64,000 nt of DNA from Ruminococcus sp. FMBCY1 (GCF_023921805.1 NZ_CP074197.1:1240001-1304000), one strand, 5' to 3'; shown: positions 1 through 8,940, counted from the stretch's first letter. The notes: a model not told the origin generated them from the letters alone. Program-made: numbers and translations.

Positions 1-183
1 ATGCATAATCGACTCACCTGTCATCATTTTGCCGAACATCTTGCCTACTCCGCCGCCTGAAGTTTCCATATTAAGGTTAGGTGACATCCATACCATTCCG
101 CCGCCCTGTGTAATAATAGTTTCGCCGTTTTCAAGAGATACCTCCACTATCGGAAGTGAACCTCCCTCAATTTTGTATTGCAT
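1..183 (-). CDS. AIM24 family protein, C-terminal part outside the window
   Basis: This is the first 61 codons of a gene that reads off the left edge of the window. The start is MQYKIEGGSLPIVEV, followed by glycine-rich stretches (QGGGMVWMSPN, then ETSGGGVGKMFG). That pattern is typical of the AIM24/TIGR00266 family, small beta-rich proteins of unknown function that are common in Firmicutes. The start is the ATG at 181-183, with GGAGG (complement of 191-195) seven bases ahead. The family assignment rests on the N-terminal third only. Confidence 0.7.
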   Translation of the reverse strand, partial: MQYKIEGGSLPIVEVSLENGETIITQGGGMVWMSPNLNMETSGGGVGKMFGKMMTGESIMH

Positions 184-266
184 AGATAAACCTCCATAAA
201 TGTTTATTATCGGCATTATATCATATATCAAATGCAATGTAAATAAAATTTTACATATATACATCA

Positions 267-292
267 AAAGACTTCCATTTGCAGAAGTCTTT
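267..292 (-). terminator. Rho-independent terminator
   Basis: A ten-base stem (AAAAGACTTC / GAAGTCTTTT) with a short loop lies just past the stop of the deacylase gene on the minus strand. A run of T flanks both sides, so it may act in both directions. Confidence 0.7.
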
Positions 293-303
293 TTTACTTA
301 TGT

Positions 304-855
304 TTATTCACCTGTCAAATGTACAACTGTTGCCGTATGCCCTACTGCTTTTAAAAACTTATCAAAAACATCTGTTGTTTTTATTTTAAGGCTCGATGTA
401 TTCACGCATGGGTGACATCCTACATATTCACCTTTTAAAACATCTTCATCTACAAGCAAAGTGACTGCGTTTTCTTTGTCGTTCATAAGTCCCATAATGC
501 TTACAGACCCCGGCAAAATATCAAGGTACTCTTCCATAGCCTCGGCAGACGCAAAAGAAAGTCTTGCCGAATTAATTTGACTTGAAAGTTCCTTTGTTTT
601 AAAAGGCTTGTCCCCCGGCATCATTAAAAGATAAAATTTAGTTTTCTGCCTGTTGCACAAAAACAGATTTTTACAAATAAGTACATCAAGTACCTTGTCA
701 ATTTCATTGCACGCCTCCATAGTATCGGCATGGCCGTGATCTGTTCGCAGATACTCTATGCCAAGGCTGTCGAGCAAATCATATACTCTGACTTCCCTGT
801 CAAGTCTTCCCTCAATATTCTGCGGTCTGCCTTTGTATAATTCCACCGCTGTCAT
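304..855 (-). CDS. Prolyl-tRNA synthetase associated domain protein (YbaK/ProX-type deacylase)
   Basis: A 183-residue single-domain protein of the YbaK/ProX fold, the free-standing form of the editing domain of prolyl-tRNA synthetase. Known members hydrolyse mischarged Ala-tRNA(Pro) or related aminoacyl-tRNAs in the cytosol. Visible family marks are YDLLDSLGIEY near the N-terminus, HADTMEAC around residue 42, KNLFLCNRQKTKFYLLMMP in the middle (the conserved core lysine) and GEYVGCHPCVNTSSLKI near the C-terminus. The length fits the family. The ATG at 855 sits directly against AGGAG. A GTG three codons later has better spacing to the same site and may be the real start. Which amino acid it edits cannot be read from sequence. 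Confidence 0.82.
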   Translation of the reverse strand: MTAVELYKGRPQNIEGRLDREVRVYDLLDSLGIEYLRTDHGHADTMEACNEIDKVLDVLICKNLFLCNRQKTKFYLLMMPGDKPFKTKELSSQINSARLSFASAEAMEEYLDILPGSVSIMGLMNDKENAVTLLVDEDVLKGEYVGCHPCVNTSSLKIKTTDVFDKFLKAVGHTATVVHLTGE

Positions 856-913
856 CTCCTAACATTTTTACTACTAATATAATAATGGATTACTCTCCCT
901 TTGTCAAAGAAAA

Positions 914-944
914 ACAGAGCGACTGCACAACACAATCGCTCTGT
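914..944 (-). terminator. Rho-independent terminator after the ABC operon
   Basis: A perfect nine-base stem ACAGAGCGA / TCGCTCTGT with a 13-base loop. On the minus strand it is followed by TTTTTCTTT, immediately past the stop of the ABC permease. Confidence 0.85.
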
Positions 945-951
945 AATTTAT

Positions 952-3138
952 TTATCTTTCATATACTGTGTCGTAATCACCATATTCAGGAACATTAAAA
1001 TACTCAGAGTTTTTATTAAGTGTATAGTCAGCTTTAAGTAAGCCGTACTTTTTGAGTACCTCAATGGTATTTGTATATGACTTCGGTACAAAGTAATACT
1101 CAGAATCTGTACTGTTAGTACCGAAAATAAATTTTTTAGCTTTTTCAGGATCATAATTAGTATATTGTAATTGAATTTTGCAGACATAATCCTTAGAATA
1201 CTTCTCTCTGATATATTTAAGAGAATCAAAGCTGTAAACCGAATCATCGTCATTAGAAGAATCATAATAAATATCATCATTGTAAAGAAGTGCAAACGGA
1301 TCATACAAAACACCGTTAAGATAAGCAGTGTCAGCCTCAAGGTCTTTTTTAAATGCTGCGTTTATATCATTCATAATACTGTTCTTTTCAGCAATTTCTT
1401 TTGGATCTTTTTCTTTTTCATCATATGAATACTCGCCATAGTTTTCTATGGTCGACGAATATACACTGTCCTCGGAATATGTTTTGGTCAAAGCATAAAC
1501 AGTCACACTGCTTACTTGGAAATCTTCGTTCAGACCGGCATTTGCCACACCCGAGTATTTCATAATATACGGCTTTGATGAAAGCACAGGTTTGGCGGCA
1601 GTGTAAATTTGTGTAAATCCATATGATCTATAACCGTAATCAACATCATATGTATCATCGGTATAATCAATCGGCTCATAATCAAATGTCGCAGCCATTT
1701 CAAGCAGATTCTTAGAATAGTATCTTGTTACGGTTCTTCCGCTGTTTAGCTTGTAGGCAACGGTAATTATCTCGTCGCTTGCATATTCTCTGAAGGTATT
1801 GTAAAGCATACTGCCCCACACACTTGAAAATTTAGCCTTAGAAGTTGTATTCGTCTTTTTCTTGGTGAGAATTTCATTGTGAACATTAATAATAGATTTA
1901 ATGTCAGCTTCGTCTGTAAAATCGCCCGCACTCTTTGTGTAATATTTCGATATATTCTTGCCGACAGTGCTATACTCTGAACTAATCAAACCCGCACTCT
2001 TTACATCTTCTGATTTAGGCACATAATTATTGTAGCCTAACACATCAAGATTAATAAGAACCACACCGACAATTACCACAACAGCAAGACCTGCATAAAT
2101 CGGAATAGTTCTTACAATCTGCTTTAAGCCTTTGTAGAAAATCATATGAACGATAAGGAATGTCGGCGCACTTGCAAGAATAAAACCAAAAACAAAACCG
2201 CCTACGCCATTGCCAAAAACATTTATAGCGCCGAACATAGTTCCGAGAAACATACCTGCAAGGAATGAAACTATAACTTTTATTATATGGCAAGGAATGT
2301 AATAAGCAAATGAAGTCTGGGCTCTTTCGGATCTTCTCTTCATAATCAGCAATGTACCCAAAGCAATGCAGACTATACTGAAAATTATCCAATAAATAAG
2401 ATTGTTGCCAAAGTAAGCAGAAATAGGATTGAGTGCATTTGTTATAAAACTGTCAGAAAAATTACCCGTGTATGAGCCTGTAAAGAAAGCGTCGATATAA
2501 GCCCTTACAAAAACCATAGATAACGGATAGCAGGCACAAACCGCAATAAACATAATAACAGTATTAAATGTAGTACCACAGCAAGCAGACAGAAAACCGT
2601 ATGCGCTTATGCAGGCAAGAGTACCCACAATAAAATTAACATACATATTTGTTACCTGCGGAAGTAAAAGCGTACCCGTACAAACAGACGCAATAGCAAT
2701 AATGCCCATAAACACAAGCATAGGAATGATAGAGAACAAATAAGCTGCACCGTACTTGGCGAGGAAAAGTCTTGCTCTGCTTATAGGAAGCGAACCGTAA
2801 AAATCGACTTTACGCTTGTTGTGCATATACGAGAATATCTGCACAGTATAAATAATAGCAAAAATAAGTGTAAGAAAACCGATAATGGCAGATGAAATAA
2901 CCTGAAAAACCTGCATTTTTTCGCTTAGAGATATTTTCGGTGAACTTTCAGTTGAAAACAAAGGCGAAAATGAGGTTTGATCTGCCGTAAGCACAAAAAC
3001 AAGTGTAAAAATTATTACAGTAAATACCGACGCCAAAATCGTATATACCATCAACGAGCCTTTACAGCCTTTCAAATCCCATAGAATAACTGAAAAAATC
3101 TGCTTGAGCTTATCTTTAAAGGATACTGTGGATGTCAT
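952..3138 (-). CDS. ABC-2 type transporter permease
   Basis: A 728-residue membrane protein, the permease half of the ABC exporter encoded just upstream. The N-terminal half has a run of hydrophobic helices (roughly residues 28-50, 85-105, 130-155, 170-225, 245-265, 300-320 and 355-375). The last ~350 residues are hydrophilic, tyrosine- and aspartate-rich, and probably face outside. I start at MTSTVSFKDKL (ATG at 3136-3138), because the ribosome binding site GGGGGCGGCAGGA precedes it and it overlaps the ATPase gene by 23 bases. The operon order GntR-ATPase-permease matches YtrA-type stress or antimicrobial-peptide transport systems. The substrate is unknown. Confidence 0.8.
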   Translation of the reverse strand: MTSTVSFKDKLKQIFSVILWDLKGCKGSLMVYTILASVFTVIIFTLVFVLTADQTSFSPLFSTESSPKISLSEKMQVFQVISSAIIGFLTLIFAIIYTVQIFSYMHNKRKVDFYGSLPISRARLFLAKYGAAYLFSIIPMLVFMGIIAIASVCTGTLLLPQVTNMYVNFIVGTLACISAYGFLSACCGTTFNTVIMFIAVCACYPLSMVFVRAYIDAFFTGSYTGNFSDSFITNALNPISAYFGNNLIYWIIFSIVCIALGTLLIMKRRSERAQTSFAYYIPCHIIKVIVSFLAGMFLGTMFGAINVFGNGVGGFVFGFILASAPTFLIVHMIFYKGLKQIVRTIPIYAGLAVVVIVGVVLINLDVLGYNNYVPKSEDVKSAGLISSEYSTVGKNISKYYTKSAGDFTDEADIKSIINVHNEILTKKKTNTTSKAKFSSVWGSMLYNTFREYASDEIITVAYKLNSGRTVTRYYSKNLLEMAATFDYEPIDYTDDTYDVDYGYRSYGFTQIYTAAKPVLSSKPYIMKYSGVANAGLNEDFQVSSVTVYALTKTYSEDSVYSSTIENYGEYSYDEKEKDPKEIAEKNSIMNDINAAFKKDLEADTAYLNGVLYDPFALLYNDDIYYDSSNDDDSVYSFDSLKYIREKYSKDYVCKIQLQYTNYDPEKAKKFIFGTNSTDSEYYFVPKSYTNTIEVLKKYGLLKADYTLNKNSEYFNVPEYGDYDTVYER

Positions 3139-4015
3139 ATCCTGCCGCCCCCATTTCACTAATAAATATTTCCTCCAAAGTAAGAGGTATTGCAGAAACA
3201 AAAGCAGGATTAAGTGCCTTAAGCTTTGGCATAAACTCCTCTTCCTTTCCCTTTATTGTAAGATTAAATATATTGCCGTTGCGGGTTATATTAATTGCAT
3301 TAATACCCTCAAATATATTCGGCTTATACGGCAACTCCGTAAATGCCACCTGTACCTTGCGCAAACCGTGCCTTAAATCGTCAATACCACGCTCAAGCAT
3401 CATATGTCCCCTATGCATAAGGCAAAGTCTGTCGCATAAATCTTCAAGCTCTCTCAAGTTATGAGAGGCAATTACAACGGTTGTATTATTGTCTGCCACC
3501 TTTTCGGCAAGCAGGCTTTTGAGCATATGTCTTACCACAGGGTCAAGACCGTCAAATATTTCGTCAAGGAATAAATATTTCGGACAGGTTGAAAGCGCCA
3601 AAATAAGCGCCGCCTGTCTTTGCATACCCTTTGACATATTAATAATAGGTGCGTTTATGTTAATCGGGAAAATCGAACAAAGTCTGTTATATTCCTGTTC
3701 GCTCCAATTCGGATAAAGTCGTCTGTAAAGGAAAGCCGTACTCTCTACCGTGCTTGTATTGTAAAAATACGGGAAGTCAGGTATAAAAAAGCATTCTCCT
3801 TTAGTTACGGGATTATCAAAATGCTGTATGCCGTCAACTTTTACAGTTCCTCCGTCAGGTGCATATACTCCCGCAAGCATACGCAAAAGTGTTGATTTAC
3901 CGCTGCCGTTACTGCCTACAAGACCTACAACCGCACCGTTTGGAATATTCACGGTCATATTATCTACAGCATTAACCTTGCCGAACCTCTTGGTAAGTCC
4001 GCAAATTTCAATCAT
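3116..4015 (-). CDS. ABC transporter ATP-binding protein
   Basis: A 299-residue ATPase with all nucleotide-binding motifs: Walker A GSNGSGKST at residues 34-42, a signature-like MSKGMQRQAAL, Walker B KYLFLDEIFDGLD and the switch histidine in VIASHN. It would power the permease encoded directly downstream. The chosen start (MIEICGLTKRFG) lies eight bases inside the end of the GntR gene and has GGAGGTGGC ahead of it, so the three genes are translationally coupled. A longer reading frame upstream overlaps the regulator and is unlikely to be used. Confidence 0.88.
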   Translation of the reverse strand: MIEICGLTKRFGKVNAVDNMTVNIPNGAVVGLVGSNGSGKSTLLRMLAGVYAPDGGTVKVDGIQHFDNPVTKGECFFIPDFPYFYNTSTVESTAFLYRRLYPNWSEQEYNRLCSIFPININAPIINMSKGMQRQAALILALSTCPKYLFLDEIFDGLDPVVRHMLKSLLAEKVADNNTTVVIASHNLRELEDLCDRLCLMHRGHMMLERGIDDLRHGLRKVQVAFTELPYKPNIFEGINAINITRNGNIFNLTIKGKEEEFMPKLKALNPAFVSAIPLTLEEIFISEMGAAGYDIHSIL

Positions 4016-4385
4016 CAATGCCACCTCCGTTATAAATATTTTCAATAATTCTATTAAGCTCTGCCTTGTCAACGCTCAGTAAATTTGCTATTTTTGTGCT
4101 CTGTTTAAAATCATCGAGCGCCATGGCTCTTTCAGCACAATCCTTTGTCAGTTTATCGGATACATAACTTCCCCGTCCGACATTGGATACAATATACCCG
4201 TCATTTTCAAGCAATTTATATGCTTTTGCTACGGTATTAGGGTTAATGCCAAGCTCAGATGCAAGACTTCTTACAGGCAACAATTTATCACCCGGCTTCA
4301 ATACTCCCGCTGATGCAAGACGAATTATATTGGTACAAATTTGTTCATAAATCGGTACTCTTGATGTCAAGTCAATCTGAATCAT
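4008..4385 (-). CDS. GntR family regulator, YtrA subfamily
   Basis: A 125-residue repressor-type protein. The N-terminal winged helix has the GntR pattern SRVPIYEQICTNIIRL ... GDKLLPVRSLASELGINPNTVAKAYKLLE ... GYIVSNVGRGSYV. The effector part is only ~45 residues, as in YtrA-type GntR proteins, which usually control an adjacent ABC transporter. It starts at ATG 4383-4385 behind GGAGGTAGAATA and is the first gene of the operon. A perfect inverted repeat lies on its own promoter, which suggests autoregulation. The inducing ligand is unknown. Confidence 0.88.
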   Translation of the reverse strand: MIQIDLTSRVPIYEQICTNIIRLASAGVLKPGDKLLPVRSLASELGINPNTVAKAYKLLENDGYIVSNVGRGSYVSDKLTKDCAERAMALDDFKQSTKIANLLSVDKAELNRIIENIYNGGGIDD

Positions 4386-4436
4386 TATTCTACCTCCAAT
4401 CTTATGAATTGCACTCATTGGATTTATTGTATTAAT

Positions 4437-4482
4437 TTAAATAGTACATCTTAAATATATACTATTTAATTATTTTTGTCAA
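4437..4482 (-). promoter_or_regulatory. Promoter with overlapping GntR/YtrA-type operator
   Basis: On the minus strand TTGACA (complement of 4477-4482) lies 17 bases from TATATT (complement of 4454-4459). Across the -10 sits a perfect inverted repeat, TTAAATAGTA (4437-4446) and TACTATTTAA (4460-4469), with a 13-base gap. Two half-sites separated by about 13 bases over the promoter is the arrangement known for YtrA-type regulators. Confidence 0.8.
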
Positions 4483-4590
4483 TACTTTTTATCATTTTAG
4501 TAAATTTTATTTGATTGTCATTTTTTGTTCTGAATATGTAATCTATTATACAACAATATTATATGTGCAAAAAACACAGAAAAAGAAAAA

Positions 4591-4609
4591 AGCAAGACAA
4601 AGTCTTGCT
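4591..4609 (-). terminator. Rho-independent terminator
   Basis: Stem AGCAAGAC / GTCTTGCT with a three-base loop. On the minus strand it ends in TTTTTTC, about 200 bases beyond the AEC carrier stop. The AT-rich stretch 4483-4814 otherwise shows nothing gene-like. Confidence 0.65.
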
Positions 4610-4814
4610 CTTTTCTATGCTCACAAAAATTAAAAGAAAGAAATAACTATAAACTTTTTCAAAACATATAATTGAAAATTTGTTATAATTTATCTTATGG
4701 CTTTATTATAGCACATAATACTTCAAAATCAAGCATATTTTTTAATTTCATTCAAAATCAGCCATTTATATATGTTGTATAAGCTTTGTATGCGATATTT
4801 GTGCAATTTGTACA

Positions 4815-5753
4815 TCAGAAGAAATTTAACTCTTTTAAAAAATAAATCCAGCCGAATAAAGTAAAACACGAAAGCATAGTTGTAAAAACTACGGTACCTG
4901 CTGATAATTCATAATCGCTGTCCATTTGCCTTGCCATGGTATAAGAAGACACAGCGCAGGGCGATGCAAAAATTCCGATAAGCGAAACTAAATCAATTTC
5001 CCTGAAACCAATCATAATAGCTACTGAAAGACTGATTGCAGGCACAATAATAAGTCTTGCAAAAATAACCGCAATAAGGTTTTTCTTGTATCTTTTTATG
5101 CTTGCAAATTCAAAAGATGCTCCGAGCACAATCAACGCAAGCGGTGTTGCCGCCGACGCCATATCAGAAATAACGCTCTCTGCAATTTCAGGTAATTTAA
5201 TGCCGAAAGCCGCAAACAAAATACCTGCAACCGAGCCGATAATCAGCGGATTAGTAACTATGCCTTTGAGTATTTTTGTAATTTTTATACTCTCTCCCCT
5301 GAATACTTCAAGTGTTATTACAGCCAGAATATTATACATCGGAACAATAACCGTGACAAGCATAGATGTCATACCAAGTCTGCCGCTGCCAAAGATATTA
5401 CCTACAATCGGCAAACCCATAAGCACAAAATTACTCCTGTAAATCGCCTGGATTAGCGCACCACGACTTTTATTTGATTTTTCAAAAATTAAAGCAAAAC
5501 CAACCGACAAACCGTAAATAACCGCTACGGCAACAACCGCATACAAAAGAAGTGATGCATTAAAATCTGCCGACAAATCAAAAGCATATATATTGTTAAA
5601 CATCAAGAACGGAAAGAAAACATTAAAAACGATTTTGTTAAGCACAGGCAAATGAGCCTCTTCAATCACCTTCATTTTTCGCACAGTAAAACCTATAGCA
5701 AGCATTATAAACATAGGCAGTACCGCATACAGAGCCACAAAAAAATTAGACAT
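4815..5753 (-). CDS. AEC (auxin efflux carrier) family transporter
   Basis: A 312-residue integral membrane protein with about ten hydrophobic helices in two five-helix halves separated by a central loop (around residues 145-165). It begins FFVALYAVLPMFIMLAIGFTVRKMKVI, and further on has LNKIVFNVFFPFLMFNNIY and GLPIVGNIFG, the standard opening of the AEC/YwkB family. Relatives move organic acids such as malate or amino-acid derivatives. The actual substrate is not inferable. The start ATG has GAGGAGATGG upstream. It appears to be monocistronic, with its own promoter and a terminator downstream. Confidence 0.85.
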   Translation of the reverse strand: MSNFFVALYAVLPMFIMLAIGFTVRKMKVIEEAHLPVLNKIVFNVFFPFLMFNNIYAFDLSADFNASLLLYAVVAVAVIYGLSVGFALIFEKSNKSRGALIQAIYRSNFVLMGLPIVGNIFGSGRLGMTSMLVTVIVPMYNILAVITLEVFRGESIKITKILKGIVTNPLIIGSVAGILFAAFGIKLPEIAESVISDMASAATPLALIVLGASFEFASIKRYKKNLIAVIFARLIIVPAISLSVAIMIGFREIDLVSLIGIFASPCAVSSYTMARQMDSDYELSAGTVVFTTMLSCFTLFGWIYFLKELNFF

Positions 5754-5773
5754 TCTACCATCTCCTCAAAGAA

Positions 5774-5802
5774 AGCATAGCATATATTTTTTATAAATAC
5801 AA
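5774..5802 (-). promoter_or_regulatory. Probable promoter of the AEC carrier
   Basis: TTGTAT, 17 bases, TATGCT on the minus strand, about 20 bases ahead of the start codon. The hexamers are moderately good. Confidence 0.45.
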
Positions 5803-5875
5803 TATAATGTTAATTACCTTTACAAATTTGTTAGGCATTATAAACATCTTTCCCATTCCATTCACTTAAATATCA

Positions 5876-5904
5876 TTGAAAAAAGCGGTGTAATGTGTTA
5901 GAAT
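5876..5904 (+). promoter_or_regulatory. Promoter of the zinc-ribbon gene
   Basis: TTGAAA (5876-5881), 17 bases, TAGAAT (5899-5904). The start point near 5911 would leave almost no leader before the ATG at 5919. This supports initiation at the TTG at 5937, which has AAAGG ahead. Confidence 0.6.
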
Positions 5905-5936
5905 AGTTTATAATATAAATGAAAGGTTCTGAAAAC

Positions 5937-6329
5937 TTGAAAAAATGTGATTATTGCGCAAAAGAAATATCCTATTTTGAACAATATTGCAGTGAAGAAT
6001 GTCACGGCAATGCAAATAAATATTACGAAACTACCGAAAAGTACGGTAAATTGTTCAGCATTATAAATATGATTTGCTTTTTCGGTATTCCTATCGGAAT
6101 TTTTCTTTTTGCGTTTTTGCGAACTGCGGGAATGATAATTACAGTCGCAAGCTGCGATATTCTCGGCATAATGCTTATTTTACTTCCGTTTCCCACCGAA
6201 AATATGATTTCAAAGTACAAGCTGAAAAAAGCAACGAAAATTACCCGTATTATCGGACTTGCCGTAATCGGCCTCGGATTTATGTTTTTAATCTTTATGC
6301 TATTGTTCCCGATTATTTTTCCTGATTAA
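5937..6329 (+). CDS. Membrane protein with N-terminal zinc ribbon (DUF2116-like)
   Basis: A ~130-residue protein. The first 25 residues are a compact four-cysteine zinc ribbon (CDYCAKEISYFEQYCSEEC), like those of the DUF2116 group. Three hydrophobic helices follow (about residues 36-58, 62-80 and 95-125). It is therefore a small membrane protein with a cytosolic metal-binding head. No function is known. I start at TTG 5937, with AAAGG ten bases ahead; an ATG at 5919 would add six residues but has no ribosome binding site. Confidence 0.6.
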   Translation: MKKCDYCAKEISYFEQYCSEECHGNANKYYETTEKYGKLFSIINMICFFGIPIGIFLFAFLRTAGMIITVASCDILGIMLILLPFPTENMISKYKLKKATKITRIIGLAVIGLGFMFLIFMLLFPIIFPD

Positions 6330-6366
6330 CTTTCGTTTGAAAATTTTAATGTAAAGGAGTAAAAAT

Positions 6367-7386
6367 TTGAATGTAAATCAAAATACAGGAAGAAACTATT
6401 GCATTTCCATACTAAGAGTATTAGGTATGCTATTTATAATACTTTGTCATATTGCAAGTTGGCTTGATATAGCTTTTTTAGAACAATTTTTTAATTATGG
6501 CGTATATATTTTTTTATTCATTTCTGGATTTCTTTATGCAAATAAAGAAATAAATAGCCCTTCTGAATGGTTTTTGACAAGAGTAAAAAAACTGTTAATT
6601 CCATTTTATTTGTTTGTTATTCCTGTTTCCATAGTGTATTTTAAAATAAATGGATTTGATGGCTTGGAAGCAATAAAATATTTATTTTGCTTGCAAGGCA
6701 TTAATTTTATAACTCCTTTCATACCATTTTCTGAAATTAAACCTTTAGGAAATTTGTGGTTTGTTACAATTATTCTTATTTGCTATTTACTGACAATATT
6801 AGTTAAAAAGATTGAAAAAAAGCATAAACTCAATATAGCTGTAATAATTCTGATACTTGTTGCTGCTTGGTTTATTCCAAAAATAATGATGTGTTTTAAC
6901 ATACCATATATTTCACTTGAATATTTTGTTACATATTTTTTAGGATATTATATTTCTAAATTCAAAGTAAAAAATACACTGCCGATATTCATTATTTATG
7001 GCTTGTTTTTATTTTTAGCTTCTATTGGCATCAGATTAGTAGGCAAATATTGTTTTGATAATTCTATTAATAATTTTTATTTACTGATTGTTTCCGCTAC
7101 TCATTTAGGATTAGCCATATCAACTTATTTCATTTGTAATTACTTGGTTAACAAATTTACAATATTTATAAAAATTGCAAAATCAAATATTTGGATAACT
7201 TTTGATAAACTGTCATATCCAATATATATTACTCACTATGCTTTTTTAAATAGTGTAACTTCAGTTGATAATTTTGGATTATCTAAACCGATTTCATTTA
7301 TACTTTTTATATTAATGACTATTACAAGCGCTCTAATTATATTTTATATTGATAAAGCTATACAAAACAAAATTATCAGAACATAA
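6367..7386 (+). CDS. Acyltransferase family 3 membrane protein
   Basis: A 339-residue protein with about ten transmembrane helices and the acyltransferase-3 pattern: ISILRVLGMLFIILCHIASW at the N-terminus (the conserved histidine after the first helix), NYGVYIFLFISGFLYA, and GNLWFVTIILICYLL in the middle. Such enzymes O-acylate cell-wall or surface polysaccharides, or small molecules, at the membrane. It starts at TTG 6367 behind AAAGGAG; the ATG at 6371 is out of frame and hits a stop at once. The gene is markedly more AT-rich than its neighbours and uses many AAA/TTT/ATA codons, so horizontal acquisition is plausible. Confidence 0.82.
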   Translation: MNVNQNTGRNYCISILRVLGMLFIILCHIASWLDIAFLEQFFNYGVYIFLFISGFLYANKEINSPSEWFLTRVKKLLIPFYLFVIPVSIVYFKINGFDGLEAIKYLFCLQGINFITPFIPFSEIKPLGNLWFVTIILICYLLTILVKKIEKKHKLNIAVIILILVAAWFIPKIMMCFNIPYISLEYFVTYFLGYYISKFKVKNTLPIFIIYGLFLFLASIGIRLVGKYCFDNSINNFYLLIVSATHLGLAISTYFICNYLVNKFTIFIKIAKSNIWITFDKLSYPIYITHYAFLNSVTSVDNFGLSKPISFILFILMTITSALIIFYIDKAIQNKIIRT

Positions 7387-7453
7387 AAACAACTGAATAT
7401 TTATTTTAAAAGCGTCAATAATATTTTTACAATTATAATTAAGGAGGATTATT

Positions 7454-7675
7454 ATGATTGATAAAATTGCCCTGACGCTTTTAATTATAGGCGGACTTAA
7501 CTGGGGCTGTGTAGGTATTTTTCAGTTTGACCTTGTCGCCTGGATTTGCGGCGGTCAGACAGGAATTATAAGCCGAATTGTTTACATTCTCGTTGCGCTC
7601 GCCGCAATTTGGTGTATTTCACTTTTATTCAGAGATACCGACTCCGATACTGCGGTTAATAATGATTCCGTGTAA
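7454..7675 (+). CDS. DUF378 domain membrane protein
   Basis: A 73-residue protein that is almost entirely DUF378: MIDKIALTLLIIGGLNWGCVGIFQFDLVAW, then IISRIVYILVALAAIWCISLLF. There are two transmembrane helices with the typical GGLNWG motif between them. The function of DUF378 is unknown. AAGGAGG precedes the ATG. The final dozen residues are acidic. A strong terminator follows. Confidence 0.88.
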   Translation: MIDKIALTLLIIGGLNWGCVGIFQFDLVAWICGGQTGIISRIVYILVALAAIWCISLLFRDTDSDTAVNNDSV

Positions 7676-7680
7676 CGCAA

Positions 7681-7710
7681 AAGGTGGCTGTCCACTACGA
7701 ACAGCCACCT
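7681..7710. terminator. Bidirectional terminator between DUF378 and ackA
   Basis: An 11-base perfect stem AAGGTGGCTGT / ACAGCCACCTT with a nine-base loop, followed by TATTTTTA on the plus strand. It lies between the convergent stops of the DUF378 gene and ackA. Confidence 0.85.
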
Positions 7711-7731
7711 TATTTTTATATGTAGTTTTAA

Positions 7732-8940
7732 TTAAAGGGCCTCTACAATTTCCTTTGTATCTCTTGCAATAACAAGTTCTTCGTTAGTAGCAATAAGCTC
7801 AACTCTGATTTTTGAGTTTGGAGTTGAAAGTGTGCCTGTAACGCCGCACTTTGCTTTCTTGTTAAATTCCTTGTCCATCTCTACACCAAGGCAAGAAATG
7901 TAATCGCAAACAGTTTCACGAAGCTGTGGCTGATTTTCGCCGATACCTGCGGTGAATACGATTGCGTCACAACCGCCGAGTGCAACATAATAAGAACCGA
8001 TTGTCTTTGCAATCTGATAATAAAGCATTTCGTGAGCAAGGTGTGCTCTGTGGTTGCCATGCTCCTCAGCTGCACAAACATCACGATCATCTGAGGATAT
8101 GCCGGATACACCCAAAAGACCCGATTCCTTGTTAAGAATCTTAAGCATTTCTTCGGCAGAAATGTTTTCTTTCTCTGCAATGAAAGTAATTACAGACGGA
8201 TCAAGTGAACCTGAGCGTGTGCCCATCATAAAGCCGCCGAGCGGAGTAAGACCCATTGATGTATCAATTACCTTGCCGCCCTTGATAGCTGTGATTGATG
8301 AACCGTTACCGATGTGACAAGTAATGATTTTTGTATCTTCAATATTCCTGCCCATAAGTTCAGCCATTTTCTGTGATACATAACGGTGAGAAGTACCGTG
8401 GAAACCGTAACGGCGGATACCGTACTTTTCATAGTATTTATATGGAATAGCAAACATATAAGCCTTTTCCGGCATTGTCTGATGGAAAGCGGTATCAAAT
8501 ACTACAACCTGAGGAACATCTTTGCCGAATACCTTTGTACAAGCATTGATGCCCTGAATGTGAGCGGGGTTGTGGAGAGGAGCAAGAGGAGCAAGCTCTT
8601 CAATCTTCTTGATAACATCGTCTGTTACGAGAACCGACTTATTAAAATAGCTACCGCCCTGCACTACTCTGTGACCGATTGCGCTAACCTCTGACAAATC
8701 CTTGATTGCACCATACTGCGGATCAAGAAGTGCGTCCTTAACAGCCTCAAAAGCCTGTGTATGATTAACCATCTCTGTTTTGCGTTCAATTTTTGTGCCA
8801 TCAGGAGCTTTAAAACCGATAAATGCACCCTCCTGACCGATTCTTTCACAGTTTCCTTTTGCAAGTACCTTTTCGCTGTCCATATCAATAAGCTGATATT
8901 TAAGTGATGAGCTGCCTGCGTTAATAACGAGAACCTTCAT
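7732..8940 (-). CDS. ackA: Acetate kinase
   Basis: A 402-residue cytosolic enzyme that converts acetyl-phosphate plus ADP to acetate plus ATP, the energy-yielding last step of acetate fermentation. It shows the ASKHA-fold marks of AckA: MKVLVINAGSSSLKYQL at the N-terminus, AHRVVQGG-type GHRVVQGG, VFDTAFHQTMP, HIGNGSSITAI, and FTAGIGENQ near the C-terminus. Full length. AAAGGATG lies ahead of the ATG. No pta is adjacent. With pflB in the same window it completes the formate/acetate branch. Confidence 0.97.
   Translation of the reverse strand: MKVLVINAGSSSLKYQLIDMDSEKVLAKGNCERIGQEGAFIGFKAPDGTKIERKTEMVNHTQAFEAVKDALLDPQYGAIKDLSEVSAIGHRVVQGGSYFNKSVLVTDDVIKKIEELAPLAPLHNPAHIQGINACTKVFGKDVPQVVVFDTAFHQTMPEKAYMFAIPYKYYEKYGIRRYGFHGTSHRYVSQKMAELMGRNIEDTKIITCHIGNGSSITAIKGGKVIDTSMGLTPLGGFMMGTRSGSLDPSVITFIAEKENISAEEMLKILNKESGLLGVSGISSDDRDVCAAEEHGNHRAHLAHEMLYYQIAKTIGSYYVALGGCDAIVFTAGIGENQPQLRETVCDYISCLGVEMDKEFNKKAKCGVTGTLSTPNSKIRVELIATNEELVIARDTKEIVEAL

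Noticed and set aside
948-1340. A 130-codon hydrophobic frame on the minus strand
   Set aside because: Lies entirely within the ABC permease gene in another frame and has low-complexity composition.
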